Source: Pogonophryne albipinna (taxonomy: Eukaryota; Chordata; Actinopteri; Perciformes; Artedidraconidae). Taken from it: DNA of 64,000 nucleotides. Under the pieces are notes generated by a model. The model saw only the letters and a program-made list of their open reading frames with translations. It searched no databases and was not told the DNA's origin. A program made the translations under genes and the position numbers. The first letter of the stretch is position 1. Each line of letters starts with the position of its first letter. This document shows, piece by piece, positions 12,394 through 22,539 of this stretch. The stretch is taken from contig CM053247.1 of NCBI GenBank assembly GCA_028583405.1, forward strand, positions 6,034,058 through 6,098,057, read 5' to 3'.

Positions 12394-13059
12394 ATCTGCC
12401 ACGTTGTGTTGACTTCCGGTATGGATACCCGGAGCGAGGACCCACACAGTGACGTCACCATTTGGGACTCCCCTAATGGCAGCCTGGTCCCGGAATTCCC
12501 CACCCGGCCGGCGGATAATTTATTTTCTTTTGGCGAGTAATATCATATACAATAAATATTACGATCAATATCCATTGTAAAATGAATAAACTACCGGAAT
12601 ATTATAGCTGTAATGGTGTTTCCTTTCCCCTTTAAGTGTAGAATTTCTTTTTAAACCATAGAAGGATTTTAATTGAGGGTTTTCTTGGAGAGACTGGCAA
12701 TGCATTTCAAACATATCCTTTCCACGAAGGATCACCTCATGTGTTTTGTCTTGTCTAGATCTGTCTTTGGTTTCCTGTCTGTGTGTTCCCTCCTACCTGA
12801 TTTCCTGATTGTGTTCACCTGGTGCCCCTGTGTTTTCTCCTCCCTCCTCACCTGTCTCTTGTTTCTTTGATTAGTCCTGTGTGTATTTAAGTTCTGGTTT
12901 TTCTGCCTGTCATTGTTACATCCTTGTTTGTCTTGACTGTGTTCACGGGGACGAGTTCTGTTTGTTTCTAGTAAACCTTGAAATAAAGGAATATTCTGTG
13001 AAATCTGCATTTGGGTCCTGTGTGCTTCGCTCTACCATGACAGAAGGATCTAACCAAAG

Positions 13060-14545
13060 ATGGGCCCATCAGATCCATTTGAGGTGGAGTTACTTAGTTT
13101 TACCTTTTCTTTGGCTTGCTGCAATGGTAGGTGGAGGGGAGCGTCCAGTGTTGAGCAGAAAGAGGCTGCTCTGGCAGAGGCGCACCAGATGGCTACAGAG
13201 AAGCCATGTTTAGTGAAGTTCTTACCTGGCTGGATTATGGACTTCCTCCCGACATGTGATTCCCGGCCTGCTATCCCCAGGCATGCTAGCCCCCTGCCTC
13301 CCAATTCCCAACCAGACACCATACGTCTCGGTGTGTTCTGTCTGGAGTCAGCCCCTTATTTTCCCCCATTTCCTGCTCCTGTCCAGGATCCGTTCTCGGG
13401 TACTCGTCTGGCTTTTGGAGGTCCACAGAGCCTCCAAAAGGCTCCTAAGAGAAGGAGTCGCAAGTCCAGGCTAGCAACCCGAGTCCCAGAAGCCATGCTT
13501 TGGGCTCCAGTACAGGCCCCAGCAGCCATGGTTCCGGCTCCTGTACCGGCCCCAGCAGCCATGGTTCCAGCTCCAGAACCGGCCCACACAGCCATGGTTC
13601 CAGCCCCAGTCCTGGCCCCAGCAGCCATGGTTCCGGCCCCAGTTTCGGCTCCAGTACTGGCTCCCCGGCCGACGCCAGCCCCCCGTGTCCTGTCGGTGGT
13701 CCGGCCCACTCCAGCCCTTGTCTCCTGTCGGTGGTCCGGCCCACTCCAGCCCCTCGTGTCCTGTCGACGTTCCGGCCCACTCCAGCTCCTCGTCACCTGT
13801 TGGCTCTCCGGCCGACGCCAGCTCCCCGTGTCCTGTCGGTGGTCCGGCCCACTCCAGCCCCTCGTGTCCTGTCGACGTTCCGGCCCACTCCAGCTCCTCG
13901 TCACCTGTTGGCTCTCCGGCCGACGCCAGCTCCCCGTGTCCTGTCGGTGGTCCGGCCCACTCCAGCCCCTCGTGTCCTGTCGACGTTCCGACCCACTCCA
14001 GCTCCTCGTCACCTGTTGGCTCTCCAGCCGACGCCAGCTCCCCGTGTCCTGTCGACGTACCGGCCGACTCCAGCACCTCGTCTCCTCTTGGCTCTCCGGC
14101 CGACGCCAGCTTTCCGTGACTTGTCGGCGTACTGACCGACACAAGTCCCCTCTCAAGTCTCCTCTCGAGTTCCCTCTCGAGTTCCCTCTCGAGTCCCCTC
14201 TCGAGTTCCCTCTCGAGTCCCCTCTCGAGTCCCCTCTCGAGTCTCCTCTCGAGTCCCCTCTCGAGTTCCCTCTCGAGTTCCCTCTCATGTCCCCTCTCGA
14301 GTCCCCTCTCGAGTCCCCTCTCGAGTTCCCTCTCGAGTCCCCTCTCGAGTCCCCTCTCGAGTCACCTCTCGAGTTCCCTCTCGAGTGCTGTCCCGGCGCT
14401 GCCTTCCTGCCCGTTCTCCGGAGCTGTCCCGTCGCCGCCTTCTTGCCCGTCCTTGTGCCCGGCCCCCTGAGTTCCCCAGCTGCGGCCTTTGCCCTCGAGC
14501 CCAGCCCCCTGAGTACCGCGGCCTTCGCCCTCGAGCCATTATCCC
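13060..14545 (+). CDS. Proline-rich repetitive ORF of the retroelement-like insertion
   Basis: The ORF opens with MGPSDPFEVELL, a start resembling gag-like proteins of fish LTR elements. The N-terminal 150 residues are non-repetitive. Next come PAPAAMVPAP-type repeats, then 36-residue repeats with RPTPAP, VSCRWSGPLQP and LSGRRQLPVSC, then SPLEFPLE repeats. No protease, reverse transcriptase or zinc knuckle is visible. The frame continues across the right insertion edge into EnSpm sequence to a stop at 14622, so the true C terminus is unclear. Repeat units that are multiples of 3 keep several frames open on both strands, so length alone does not prove coding. A functional protein is doubtful. 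Confidence 0.4.
13680..14120. repeat. 108-bp tandem repeat, about four copies
   Basis: The word CTCGTGTCCTGTCGACG recurs at about 13753, 13861 and 13969, giving a 108-bp period (36 codons). Shorter related units with CCACTCCAGC precede and follow. GC-rich. Confidence 0.85.
14150..14397. repeat. 12-bp tandem repeat (CCCCTCTCGAGT)
   Basis: About twenty copies of a 12-bp unit, alternating CCCCTCTCGAGT and TCCCTCTCGAGT, each with one XhoI-type CTCGAG palindrome. One unit has CTCATG instead. The period is a multiple of 3, so it reads through as SPLE/FPLE on the plus strand and RGNSRGDS-like on the minus strand. Confidence 0.9.
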
Positions 14546-15077
14546 CACCTCTTCTGAAAATGGAAGACTTAGCCCTTGAGTTTCCAGTTTTTTCATATAA
14601 TGTATCAATGGTTCCAGTATAACATCAAAACCATACTTGCGCAGAGTTTGTGTGTGAAAAAGTGATACCAAATTAATGTTCATCAAAACTGAATTCAATT
14701 TGGGGGGCAAGTTCCTGAGAATATAATAAAGACAGCCCATTTTGTGAATCCCACGTTTGGAGCCAAGGGGATTGGCTGTCTCAAAATCATCATAGAGTTG
14801 AATTTGCAATGCATGTATGTTTGCTGTAAACAAAGGGTGGGTTTTGAAATAACTTCCTTCAAAAAAGTCAGTATATGTACCAGGCTCTGATCTAAACTCT
14901 TTCTTTAGGAGTTCACAAATGTCTGAATCTCTGCACATGAACTTCAATGTTTCTAAAATCGGCACATATATAAAAGTATCCTTCACAGGTACTTGTTCAT
15001 AAGTACCAGATTTCTGATTTCGCCTTATGTCATACCTAATTCCTAGTGGTATTTCTACTGGTTCAACAACTCCCCAT

Positions 15078-15468
15078 TTAAAAGGTGGGGTAGGTAATTG
15101 TGGAGAAACCAGCTCGAGTGCGCTAGAATTTGAAAATACACTGCCGGAAGAAATCTGCTACTTCCTTACAGAGCCCCTCCTCCAACACACAAGAACGCAC
15201 ACATGACCAATGAGGGCACGAGATAAGTTTGTGCACAGATGGAAGGCTGACAGGCAGGTAGGCTATCCAGTTATTTTAGCCGGGCCGGCTAAAATGATTG
15301 GTCGTGCTTTTTACAGTACTACGGCTTCCACAGATGACATTTTTTCATGGATTTTTTGTCAAAGCACTTCAGATATTCATTGCTATCGGGATGTTAAGAG
15401 CATTCCATGGAATATAACAAAAAGTGTATCTCGAGCCGGTTTCTCAAACTTACCTACCCCACCTTTAA
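15078..15468. mobile_element. piggyBac-like TTAA MITE, copy 1
   Basis: TTAA flanks and inverted ends AAGGTGGGGTAGGTAA and TTACCTACCCCACCT. It lies in the EnSpm transposase, whose frame continues when the MITE and one TTAA are removed. A second copy in opposite orientation is at 48945-49295, sharing the interior words TTCCATGGAAT, GTACTACGGCTTCCACAG and CTCATTGGTCATGTG. No coding capacity. Confidence 0.85.
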
Positions 15469-15526
15469 GGCTGAAGTATTTATTTAGTTCCCATTCTGTA
15501 TTCAGATTTGTGAACGGGTTTTCGAC

Positions 15527-16312
15527 AATAATAATAATAATAATAACTTGAATTTCTATAGTGCCTTTCATGATACACAAGGTCGCTTTACAAGGAAGAA
15601 CAGGAGTATAAACAAACATAACAAACATAACAAAACAAAAGGCAGTCAGACGAACAGTTTAGACAGACAAAACAACAAATAGATTTGGGGCCAAAGTCCT
15701 TGGCAGACAGATGGGACTTGAGGGCCCTTTTGAAGTCAAGTGTGGGGATGTTGTGGAGCGTTCCAGAGAGTGGGGGCTGCCATACTGAAGGCTCTATCCC
15801 CGAAGGTTCACAGGTTGGTGCGGGGGGCCAGAGTCTGAAGACCGCAGGTTCCGGGGTAGGGCATGTGGGAAGAACAGCGAGCCAGCTAGCAGCTAGCACC
15901 ATTAGCCTGGTAGAAACCAGACCTCGAACCTCAGCAGCAGTGATGGAAAACACCCCAGTTGAGATGGCAGGACTGAGGGAGGGTTCGTGGATAGTCCTGT
16001 GAGCGGGGCAGAGAGGAGCCCAGTCAGGGTATTCCGGAGCGGGGATTCCACGGATAGCAGAGCATGACGGTGAGCTCGTTTTGCTAATGGCAAGACGGCA
16101 GAGGCTAGGAGCTAAACAGCAGCCAAACATAATCAACTGAGCAACGGAGACGGCAGAAACACAAAACCAGAGCAGAACAATCTTTTCGCTGTGTATGTGA
16201 AAAAGATTTGACTGCAGGGAGTGATAGACACGAGGAATAAGCGTTGGCAAGAAGAGCGGCGAAAAACACGCCAGCGTCCCCTCTAGCCAACTTCCGGTGT
16301 TGGCTAGAGGGG
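15527..16312 (-). mobile_element. LINE 3' fragment ending in an (ATT)n tail
   Basis: On the minus strand the sequence ends with CTTGTAAAGCGACCTTG, then GGCACTATAGAAATTCAAG and (ATT)n at 15527-15545, the usual 3' end of fish L2-like retroelements. Upstream, a minus-strand frame reads TLDFKRALKSHLSAKDFG, and an overlapping frame gives APTLWN. Both resemble the C-terminal tail of LINE ORF2 proteins. It is 5' truncated and frameshifted, and interrupts the EnSpm transposase. Confidence 0.6.
16278..16312. repeat. Perfect 14-bp hairpin at the 5' junction of the LINE fragment
   Basis: CCCCTCTAGCCAAC (16278-16291) and GTTGGCTAGAGGGG (16299-16312) are exact reverse complements around a 7-base loop TTCCGGT. 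The hairpin sits where transposase-derived and LINE-derived sequence meet. Confidence 0.9.
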
Positions 16313-17644
16313 TCACAGATATGTTGGGGTCAGTTACAGGTAAAGCAGAAATAACCTTATCCTTTGCTTGCGATGGAGCTGACTTGTTAGTTCCTCCAAA
16401 TCCCCTACAATTGAGGATACCATACTGTTGGAAATCCCACTCCCCTGTAATTTGGCACACATTTCATTGGTTTGATCATTAGTAGGTTCTGAATCATTGC
16501 TCACAGAACCAACACTGGAAGATGAACTTGCAACTGGCTGACTTGAAGAACTTGCAAATGGCTGACTTGAAGAACTTGCAACTGGCTGACTTGAAGAACT
16601 TGCAACTGGCTGACTTGAGGAACTTGCAACTGGCTCACTAGAGGAACACGCAGCAGTTGAAGTTTGAGAAATGTGTTGAATATTGCTATGAACACTGTTT
16701 AGGTGCTTCCTAAAACCTGCATATGTTAGAAATTAAAGCCTGCAGCCTTGTTGAAAACAGAACAATTTAAACTTGGGTCCGGGATAGTAACCATGTTCTA
16801 CTCTTAAATGTGAAATCAACTGCTGACTGCTAGGATATTGTTTCTGACACTTGAAACATATCTCATATTACAGCAACAAAATCCTGCGGTTTTTGGCAAA
16901 CCGAGTACCAGAAAATATACATTTAAAAAAAAAAAAAAAAACTTTTCATTGTTAGGGGGGCCACAGGGGGGTCAGAGGTCTGTTGTAGGGGGGCACTGGC
17001 CCCCCCTGCCACCCCCCCTAGAACCGCCCCTGGTTCCAGCCTCAACCGAAATCTTATATAGTAAAAACAAAATGTAAAGCTTTGTTTTACTTGCTTTGAG
17101 CTACAATTGTAATCGTTGTTAAGTCGTCATTTATACAATTGGAGACATTAACATTAGCTAGCTATAATAGACAGTTAGCGAAGTTAGCTAGCTAACATAG
17201 ACAGTTAGCTAAATTAGCTTATCACCTCGACACATTTGCTGTTCACTTCTAGAAACAAAGTTGTAAACGCATATATTCTCGGTAGTCATTGTACATACAG
17301 CATCAATTGTTTCTGTAGTTTGACTTGATTTAACTCACCACGTAGAACTTATCAAGGAGAAAATGGCACCCAGTGTCTCTTGTCTCCAACCGAAGAACTG
17401 AAATGCGGGAGTGCCTGCGCGTGCCTTGCGTGGGTGGAGCTTAATTACATCTCTGCAGGGTTAGTTCAACACTGATGTGATCAACTCTTCAAATAACTCC
17501 AACACTGAACACTATTTGAATCCTAAAGTGTTAAAATTTCACTTTTGGAGTTAAAATCAACTCTCAAATGTCTAACCCTCAAATATCAACACTCCATTTT
17601 TTGCTGTGTTAAGTGAGCTATAAGATTTTACTGCATCACACATA

Positions 17645-18383
17645 GGGTTGGGTATCGTTTGGATTTTAACGATTCCGGTTATGCTTTTCGATTCCGGTTC
17701 TTTTCGGTTCTCGATTCCGGTTCTTTGAGAGGGTAAATTAAGTCCCATGCCAATTTCACTGGGAGAAAAATATATTTATGAAAACATTAAGTCAAATCTG
17801 TATTCCTATTTACAAATCACTGCATACTGTTTAATTTTGTTACGGTTATTGAATAAAATTATATAAAAATAATCTGCATTCTTTAGTTGGTTCTAAGTGG
17901 TGCAGATTGAGAATGTACAATTGGCCCAGTATCCTATGATGTTACACTGCAACCTGCCTGTGAGACAGAGTCCAACCACAGAGTCTGTGTCCAACACATC
18001 TCCTGCAATACACATGCTACAGCTGCCCAGCTGCTCACTGTTTGTAAAAGTAAATAAATAGTATTTTCATTTCAATAATGTACTTTCTATACCCTGCTTC
18101 ATAAACAATACTGACATCCCTGTGCTTCTCTGAGTCTGGGGGTCCGGGGGTGACGCCTCCGCCTCCTGTCCTCACAACTCTTAATCCCGGTACAGGACAA
18201 TTGTTATTTGTTCTTACTCGGAACAGAGTTTTGCTTCCCACTGTGCTCCACGTCCCGCCCCGCCCCCGTCTAACAGTACAGAAAACGGCGAGATGCATTT
18301 CCTTAGGAATCGACAAGCAGAACCGAAACTAACATTTCTAAACGATACCGATGGAATCGAAATGTTGGAACCGGTACCCAATT
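17645..18383. mobile_element. hAT-like MITE with GGTTGGGTATCG ends
   Basis: The left end reads AGGGTTGGGTATCGTTTGG with ATTCCGGTTC words. The right end, read inward, is AATTGGGTACCGGTTCC followed by GATTCCATCGGTATCGTTT. No transposase, and no clean target duplication was identified. It starts 36 bp from the EnSpm right end. Confidence 0.6.
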
Positions 18384-18719
18384 ACTCATGACAAAGAAAA
18401 CGTAAAGCGATCAATTTGCGAATGAGTCCTGCCTTTTGTAAGCTGAATTTATCAATAATTTGTCAATAAATATGGACGAAAAACGTCACTTGTCCGTCGG
18501 AAACGTCAATGGAAGATGTACTTGTCCGATATTGTAAATAACGCCCCCTCTCCCTGGAGGTGCCCTTGTTGTGCTCTTTTGTACCTTTTCTGACCGTGGC
18601 GTTGTGCCAAGCTATCATTAGCATTTTTGAGTTTCCAGCTTTAGCTGCGTCTCTCGTTCAATTTAGTTGGCAGTAGCGCGGCTCAGCCTAACTATATCGT
18701 TGTATTTACTGCTCCTCGT

Positions 18720-18832
18720 ACAAGACTCCTAGCACTAGGATGGGTTAGATGCAGAGAACATCTTCACTGTGTGTGCTGTGTGCTCTGCATGTGTGGCCAT
18801 TAAAGAGGGTTTCATCCCTTCCTATATTATAT
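18720..18832 (-). repeat. Dispersed retroelement fragment, copy A
   Basis: Its reverse complement matches 21125-21235, sharing GGGATGAAACCCTCTTTAATG, CACATGCAGAGCACACAGC and GTTCTCTGC..TAACCCAT. The words are those of a common fish LINE or SINE 3' region, possibly RTE-type. Confidence 0.6.
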
Positions 18833-19625
18833 TATCGCTAGTGTGCAGCCGTTTGGCCGACGCTTTGAAGCACTGGCCACGGTTACGTTTGTAACTACTG
18901 TTCTATGCGTGCTGTTCTCTTCTTTTATAATAATAACACTTTTTTTTCTGACTATAAAGGTTGTGTCTCGTATGTGGGTTCTAACTGTTAGATAAGCTAT
19001 CTGGTCGTGTGTGGTTTGGGAGGGCTGCTTATAAACAGTGTCCGCTGTTTATGCATATTGGATACAAATCGTTATTGCACCCTTTAGATTTGAGACCGAC
19101 AGACATATAGAAGAACGGACCGACTGTCACTGCCCCTCCTCCCCGGTGTCACGTGGGTCACAGGTGACTTTGTTGTTATTTGTATGAGCTGCGCATGCGC
19201 TATGGACATATCCAGTGCACCCTCTCTGGCGGTCATCCGGAACTAGTGATGGGCATTTAGATTCCCTTCGGGGACACGAATCTTTTGATTCAGTTCACTT
19301 TAAAGATTCGTTCACGGATTCGTTCACCGGTTCGCGAACGACTTCTGGTGATTTACACGTTCGCGAACGATTCGTCTTTGTACTTAATTAGTTCAGTGAG
19401 TCTTCACTACTGCCGAAGTCCGTACAAGAAGTTTGCTGGCGTAAAATGTATGATATTAAAACACATTTTACACCTCACCTTGTTGCCCCATAAATTATGC
19501 TCTGGGAATAGGCTACATATTATTTAAGAAATATAATTGTCCATTGTTAAATCTCATAAATGTGTGCCGATGTATTACAGCAGGCTAGCACGTTATACTT
19601 TCAAACCCATGCACGTACTATGTGG

Positions 19626-19858
19626 CAGGGGCGGACTGGCCATTGGGAATACCGGGAGTTTCCCCGGTGGGCCGGTGCTGTGTGTGGGCCGGAGGGCCAA
19701 AAATAAAATAAAAAGTTTATATAAAAAAACATTTTTTTGCTTAAATCCTACCGGCCCACATTTGTAAGTGTTCCGGCCACTCCCTTTTTTTTTTTGCTTA
19801 CCTAAATCCTACCGGCCCACATTTGTAAGTGTTCCGGCCCAGCCCAGCCCAGTGGGGT
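19626..19858. mobile_element. Truncated MITE with GGGGCGGACTGGCC end
   Basis: Only one terminus (CAGGGGCGGACTGGCCAT) of a common fish hAT-type MITE is seen. A 57-bp-spaced direct duplication of AAATCCTACCGGCCCACATT (about 19744 and 19803) lies inside. Confidence 0.5.
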
Positions 19859-19861
19859 GTG

Positions 19862-20165
19862 ACCAGGGTTGGGTTGTAACGGAATACATGTAACGGTGTT
19901 ACGTAATCAGAATACAAAAATCAAGTAACTGTATTCAGCTCGCGTTACATTTGAAAAACGAGTAATCTGATTACAGTTACTTTCGTAAACCTGAAGTGAA
20001 TACATTTTTATTGGAATTATTGGTGGAAAGATTTCCTCACAACATTTAATATTCATTACTAAAGTTACAGCCGAATCATCACAGCGCACAAAACCGCGCA
20101 GATAGACCAAAAAGGGGAGCGTTTGAAAAAAATGTGCGGGTCCGCTCAGTGAAACAATAACAACG
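19862..20165. mobile_element. Truncated MITE with CAGGGTTGGG end
   Basis: Begins ACCAGGGTTGGGTTGTAACG with GTAATCTGATTACAGTTAC words, typical of a fish hAT MITE family. The opposite terminus was not found before the GT repeat. Confidence 0.45.
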
Positions 20166-20196
20166 TAACATGGAGGAACAAAAGTCTGCATTTAAA

Positions 20197-20398
<202 letters not shown>

Positions 20399-21071
20399 GT
20401 GTGTGTGGTTAAAACACATCAGCCACACCGCTCTTTAGCCTTTCTAATGATTCTGAAGGTAAACACAGTGAAGGCGGTGCGTGAAAGGCGGTGCGTGAAA
20501 GGCGGTGCGTGAAAGGCACTGCGCGCTCCTCTTCTCAGAGGCTGAGTTAACCCTCCCGCTGCCTCCTGGTGCTGCAGAGATTTCTTGAAGTGAAGGAGGT
20601 TTTCCTTCTATAAAACAGCTGCGGGCAGCAGATACTGTGAGAGTCACAGACATGAATACATAGATCAAGGCAGACTGGTGCACACACTCTCCTGTTTTGC
20701 CAATCCGGTGCATAAACAAATATAGCTCTACACCCCTGGCCGAAATGTCCTTAAAATGAAGTCCGAGTTCGACATTTTAATGAATGTCCTGCCAACACTG
20801 GCAAAAAAGTTGATTATGTTGTTACAACAGGGTTCAGGGGGACTGGCTGTACGGCTGTACCCGTAGGATAGAAAAGGGGGAAGTGATGTCTGACTAAGAG
20901 GTCGCGCGGCTGTGGAGAAGAACGTGTTGCCCACATTCTGTTACTGAGTTTAGGCTAGTTAGCTAGCAGGTTTATTGTTTTGGGTGCAGTCACTTTTGCC
21001 TCCACTTGCTGTTCAAATAAATGTTGAAAGAAAAAGTTAATCTGTTTACAGTTCTGTTTTATATGGGTGTT

Positions 21072-21122
21072 GAAGAAGAAGAAGAAGAAGAAGAAGAAGA
21101 AGAAGAAGAAGAAGAAGAAGAA
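21072..21122. repeat. (GAA)17 microsatellite
   Basis: Perfect GAA triplets directly next to retroelement copy B, possibly its simple-repeat tail. Confidence 0.97.
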
Positions 21123-21124
21123 TT

Positions 21125-21271
21125 GGGAGGGATGAAACCCTCTTTAATGGTCACACATGCAGAGCACACAGCACACACAGTGAAATGTGTTCTCTGCTTT
21201 TAACCCATAGTACCAGGAGTCTAGTACTAGGAGCAGTGGGCAGCTATTGTACAGCGCCCACGGAGCAATGG
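21125..21271 (+). repeat. Dispersed retroelement fragment, copy B
   Basis: Inverted partner of 18720-18832, extended further by AGGAGCAGTGGGCAGC and GCGCCCACGGAGCAATGGG, words of a widespread fish LINE/SINE tail. Confidence 0.6.
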
Positions 21272-21280
21272 GAGTGAGGG

Positions 21281-21557
21281 GGAGCTCAGGTATCCGCCCT
21301 CTGAAGCTTTTAGGGCCGACAGGGGGAGGAGAATACAACGCTGTGTGTATTTATCGCTAAGCTAGCAGCTAAGCTAGCTGGACGCTACGGAGCCCAGCTA
21401 TCCGCCCTCTGAAGCTTTTAGGGCCGTCAGGGGGAGGAGAATACAACGCTGTGTGTATTTATCGCTAAGCTAGCGGCTAACTGGACGCTACGGTTCAGGT
21501 ATCCGTCCTCTGAGGCATTTATGGCGGACAGGTTGAGGAGGATGTCCCGCTCCTGTG
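21281..21557. repeat. Minisatellite shared with the Kolobok-like element
   Basis: Three copies of the unit described at 11997-12290, including the terminal variant TATGGCGGACAGGTTGAGGAGG followed by ATGTCCCGCTCCT, in the same orientation. Confidence 0.85.
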
Positions 21558-21589
21558 TGTGTGTAACGGAGCTCAGATGAGAAGCCTCT

Positions 21590-21800
21590 GATTACAGTTT
21601 TAATCCTCTGTCAAACTGCATGTTTTCTGCTATATTTGATGAGAGATAAAATGATTTTCTGCCACAGGAGTTTGACAGAGAATAACTGAAAGTACACAGT
21701 AAAATAACTTCATAGTAGCCTACTTGTGGTAGAAGTCCAACTAGTACTGAGTCCAACAGTAAAGTACTTCATTGTATTTGTGGTAGTTGTCTAACTGAGT
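21590..21800. repeat. Block related to the palindrome centre
   Basis: Shares TACACAGTAAAA, AGTACTTCATTGTATTTGTG, ACTGAGTCCAAC, GCATGTTTTCTGC and TATATTTGATGA words with 2040-2260 and 2480-2680, in part in different order. Confidence 0.7.
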
Positions 21801-22332
21801 CCAACTCTGTGTAGACGGAACATCCAGTATTTCGGAGGGGCCCTAACGGGACCCTCCTCTTGAAAGAAAGGGATATAAGATAAAAGAACTGTAGGAAACA
21901 GTTCTGAACTGTTTCCGCCAGTTCTTTAAGTTCGTCGTTCGCGCACAGCTTCTCTTTAGCTTTTGGCGGAAGGCGGCGACTCAAACAAACAAATTGTTTT
22001 GTGGGAGGAATCAGTTCATCTCGTTCACTTCAAAGATTCGTTCAAAAAGAAGGAATCGTTCGCGAACGACCCATCACTATCCGGAACTCATAGAACCGTA
22101 GTTACAGACGTAACTATCGTTTCCTTTAATCGTAAAAAATATATTTCCCCATCAGTCAGCAAGTAGTGACCGAAAGCTTTCAGAATCGATCAGAAACAGC
22201 TCATATTTCAGTCTTTCACAAAGTCTTTCTCACCTCAAGCTTCTGTTATCATCGATTTTAGTTCTTGGATTTTTGTATTCCCTGAGTCTTCAATTTCTTG
22301 TTTTGTGAGCCCTTCAGTGTTTGTGGCTGAGT

Positions 22333-22539
22333 AACATTACATTACATTACATGTTACTTGTTAGATGCTTTTATCCAAAGCGACGTACATACTCAATACT
22401 GAGGGCAATCCCCACAGGAGCAATTTGGGGTGAAGTATCTTGCCCAGGGACACAACGACATGCTGACTGCAGTGGGGTTTGAACCTGTGACCCCCTGATC
22501 ACAACACCAAGGCTCTATCCACTGCGCCACACGCCTCCT
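22333..22539 (-). mobile_element. tRNA-derived SINE
   Basis: On the minus strand the element starts with a tRNA-like head: TGGCGCAGTGGATAGAGCC (A-box-like, 22511-22529) and, about 30 bases on, GGTTCAAACCCC (B-box-like, about 22474-22485). The body GTGTCCCTGGGCAAGATACTTC and GTCGCTTTGGATAAAAGC is common in fish SINEs. The tail is (ATGTA)n-like at 22333-22352. Internal Pol III promoter boxes are family knowledge. Whether it is active is unknown. Confidence 0.8.

Larger units (their letters stand above)
11455..12635. mobile_element. Kolobok-like TTAA element with THAP remnant
   Basis: TTAA flanks both sides (11455-11458 and 12632-12635). The ends are inverted: AGGGAAATGGAAACAC on the left and AGGGGAAAGGAAACAC read from the right. 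A second inverted block around GTGACGTCACTGTGTGGG lies inside (11625-11643 and about 12445-12463). A THAP-like ORF starts near the left end and an acidic ORF near the right end, pointing at each other, with a minisatellite between. TTAA target sites plus a THAP domain are hallmarks of the Kolobok superfamily. Removing the element and one TTAA restores the EnSpm transposase frame. Confidence 0.75.
12739..14545 (+). mobile_element. Retroelement-like insertion with 6-bp target duplication
   Basis: CACCTC flanks both sides (12733-12738 and 14546-14551), and removing the insert plus one copy reopens the EnSpm transposase frame. The left 300 bp look like an LTR or untranslated leader with AATAAA at 12982. 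They are followed by CTACCATGACAGAAGGATCTAACC and an ORF. No matching 3' LTR exists at the right end, which ends in ATTATCCC, so it is not a complete LTR element. The class is unsettled: a gag-bearing LTR relic or a reverse-transcribed fragment. Confidence 0.65.
10390..16862 (-). pseudogene. EnSpm-like transposase pseudogene, split by four insertions
   Basis: The transposase of the surrounding element can be followed in pieces from right to left. A C2H2 finger (CFKC, then HLRVEH; 16790-16862) comes first, then SNSMVSSIVGDLEEL (about 16390-16440). NPFTNLNTEWELNKYF (15469-15526) and KWGVVEPVEIP to GCLYYILRNLPPKLN (14552-15077) follow. Next come VILRGKDMFEMHC (12636-12738), HVCNNYSFDIMHDLLEGV (11360-11454), HSIQTLCVVKNIPLLFGD (11099-11359), KHHFMIHY and CMRFEAKH (10877-11080), and a C-terminal stretch (10390-10650). 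At least one frameshift near 11350 and several stops make it non-functional. At 15078, 12739 and 11455 the frame continues exactly when the insertion and one target-site copy are removed. DNA binding by the finger and cut-and-paste transposition in the nucleus are family knowledge. Serine- and glutamine-rich tandem repeats lie at 16501-16640. Confidence 0.8.
10030..17608 (-). mobile_element. EnSpm/CACTA-like DNA transposon, degraded and multiply interrupted
   Basis: The right end reads inward as CACAGCAAAAAATGGAGTG and the left end as ACAGCAAAAAGTCCAGTG, forming inverted termini. Both ends are packed with subterminal AGTGTTAAA / GAGTTAAA / AACTC words in both orientations (10046-10270 and 17465-17600), which is typical of CACTA elements. 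Candidate 3-bp duplications are CTA and TTA, an imperfect match. The interior carries a broken minus-strand transposase plus four nested insertions (11455-12635, 12739-14545, 15078-15468, 15527-16312). Length is about 7.6 kb, of which more than half is later insertions. Class assignment is by recognition, not search. Confidence 0.75.

Noticed and set aside
13356..14288. Long minus-strand open frames (310, 223 and 111 codons) over the GC-rich repeats
   Set aside because: They are by-products of tandem repeats with periods divisible by 3 (108 and 12 bp), which keep several frames open on both strands.
9915..18535. ACTTGTCCG-type words at both 9930-9960 and 18485-18530 as possible ends of an element enclosing the EnSpm
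   Set aside because: The shared words are too short and their orientation is not consistently inverted.
22474..22530. Functional tRNA gene
   Set aside because: A- and B-box-like words are present, but a full cloverleaf is not, and the sequence continues into a SINE body and tail.
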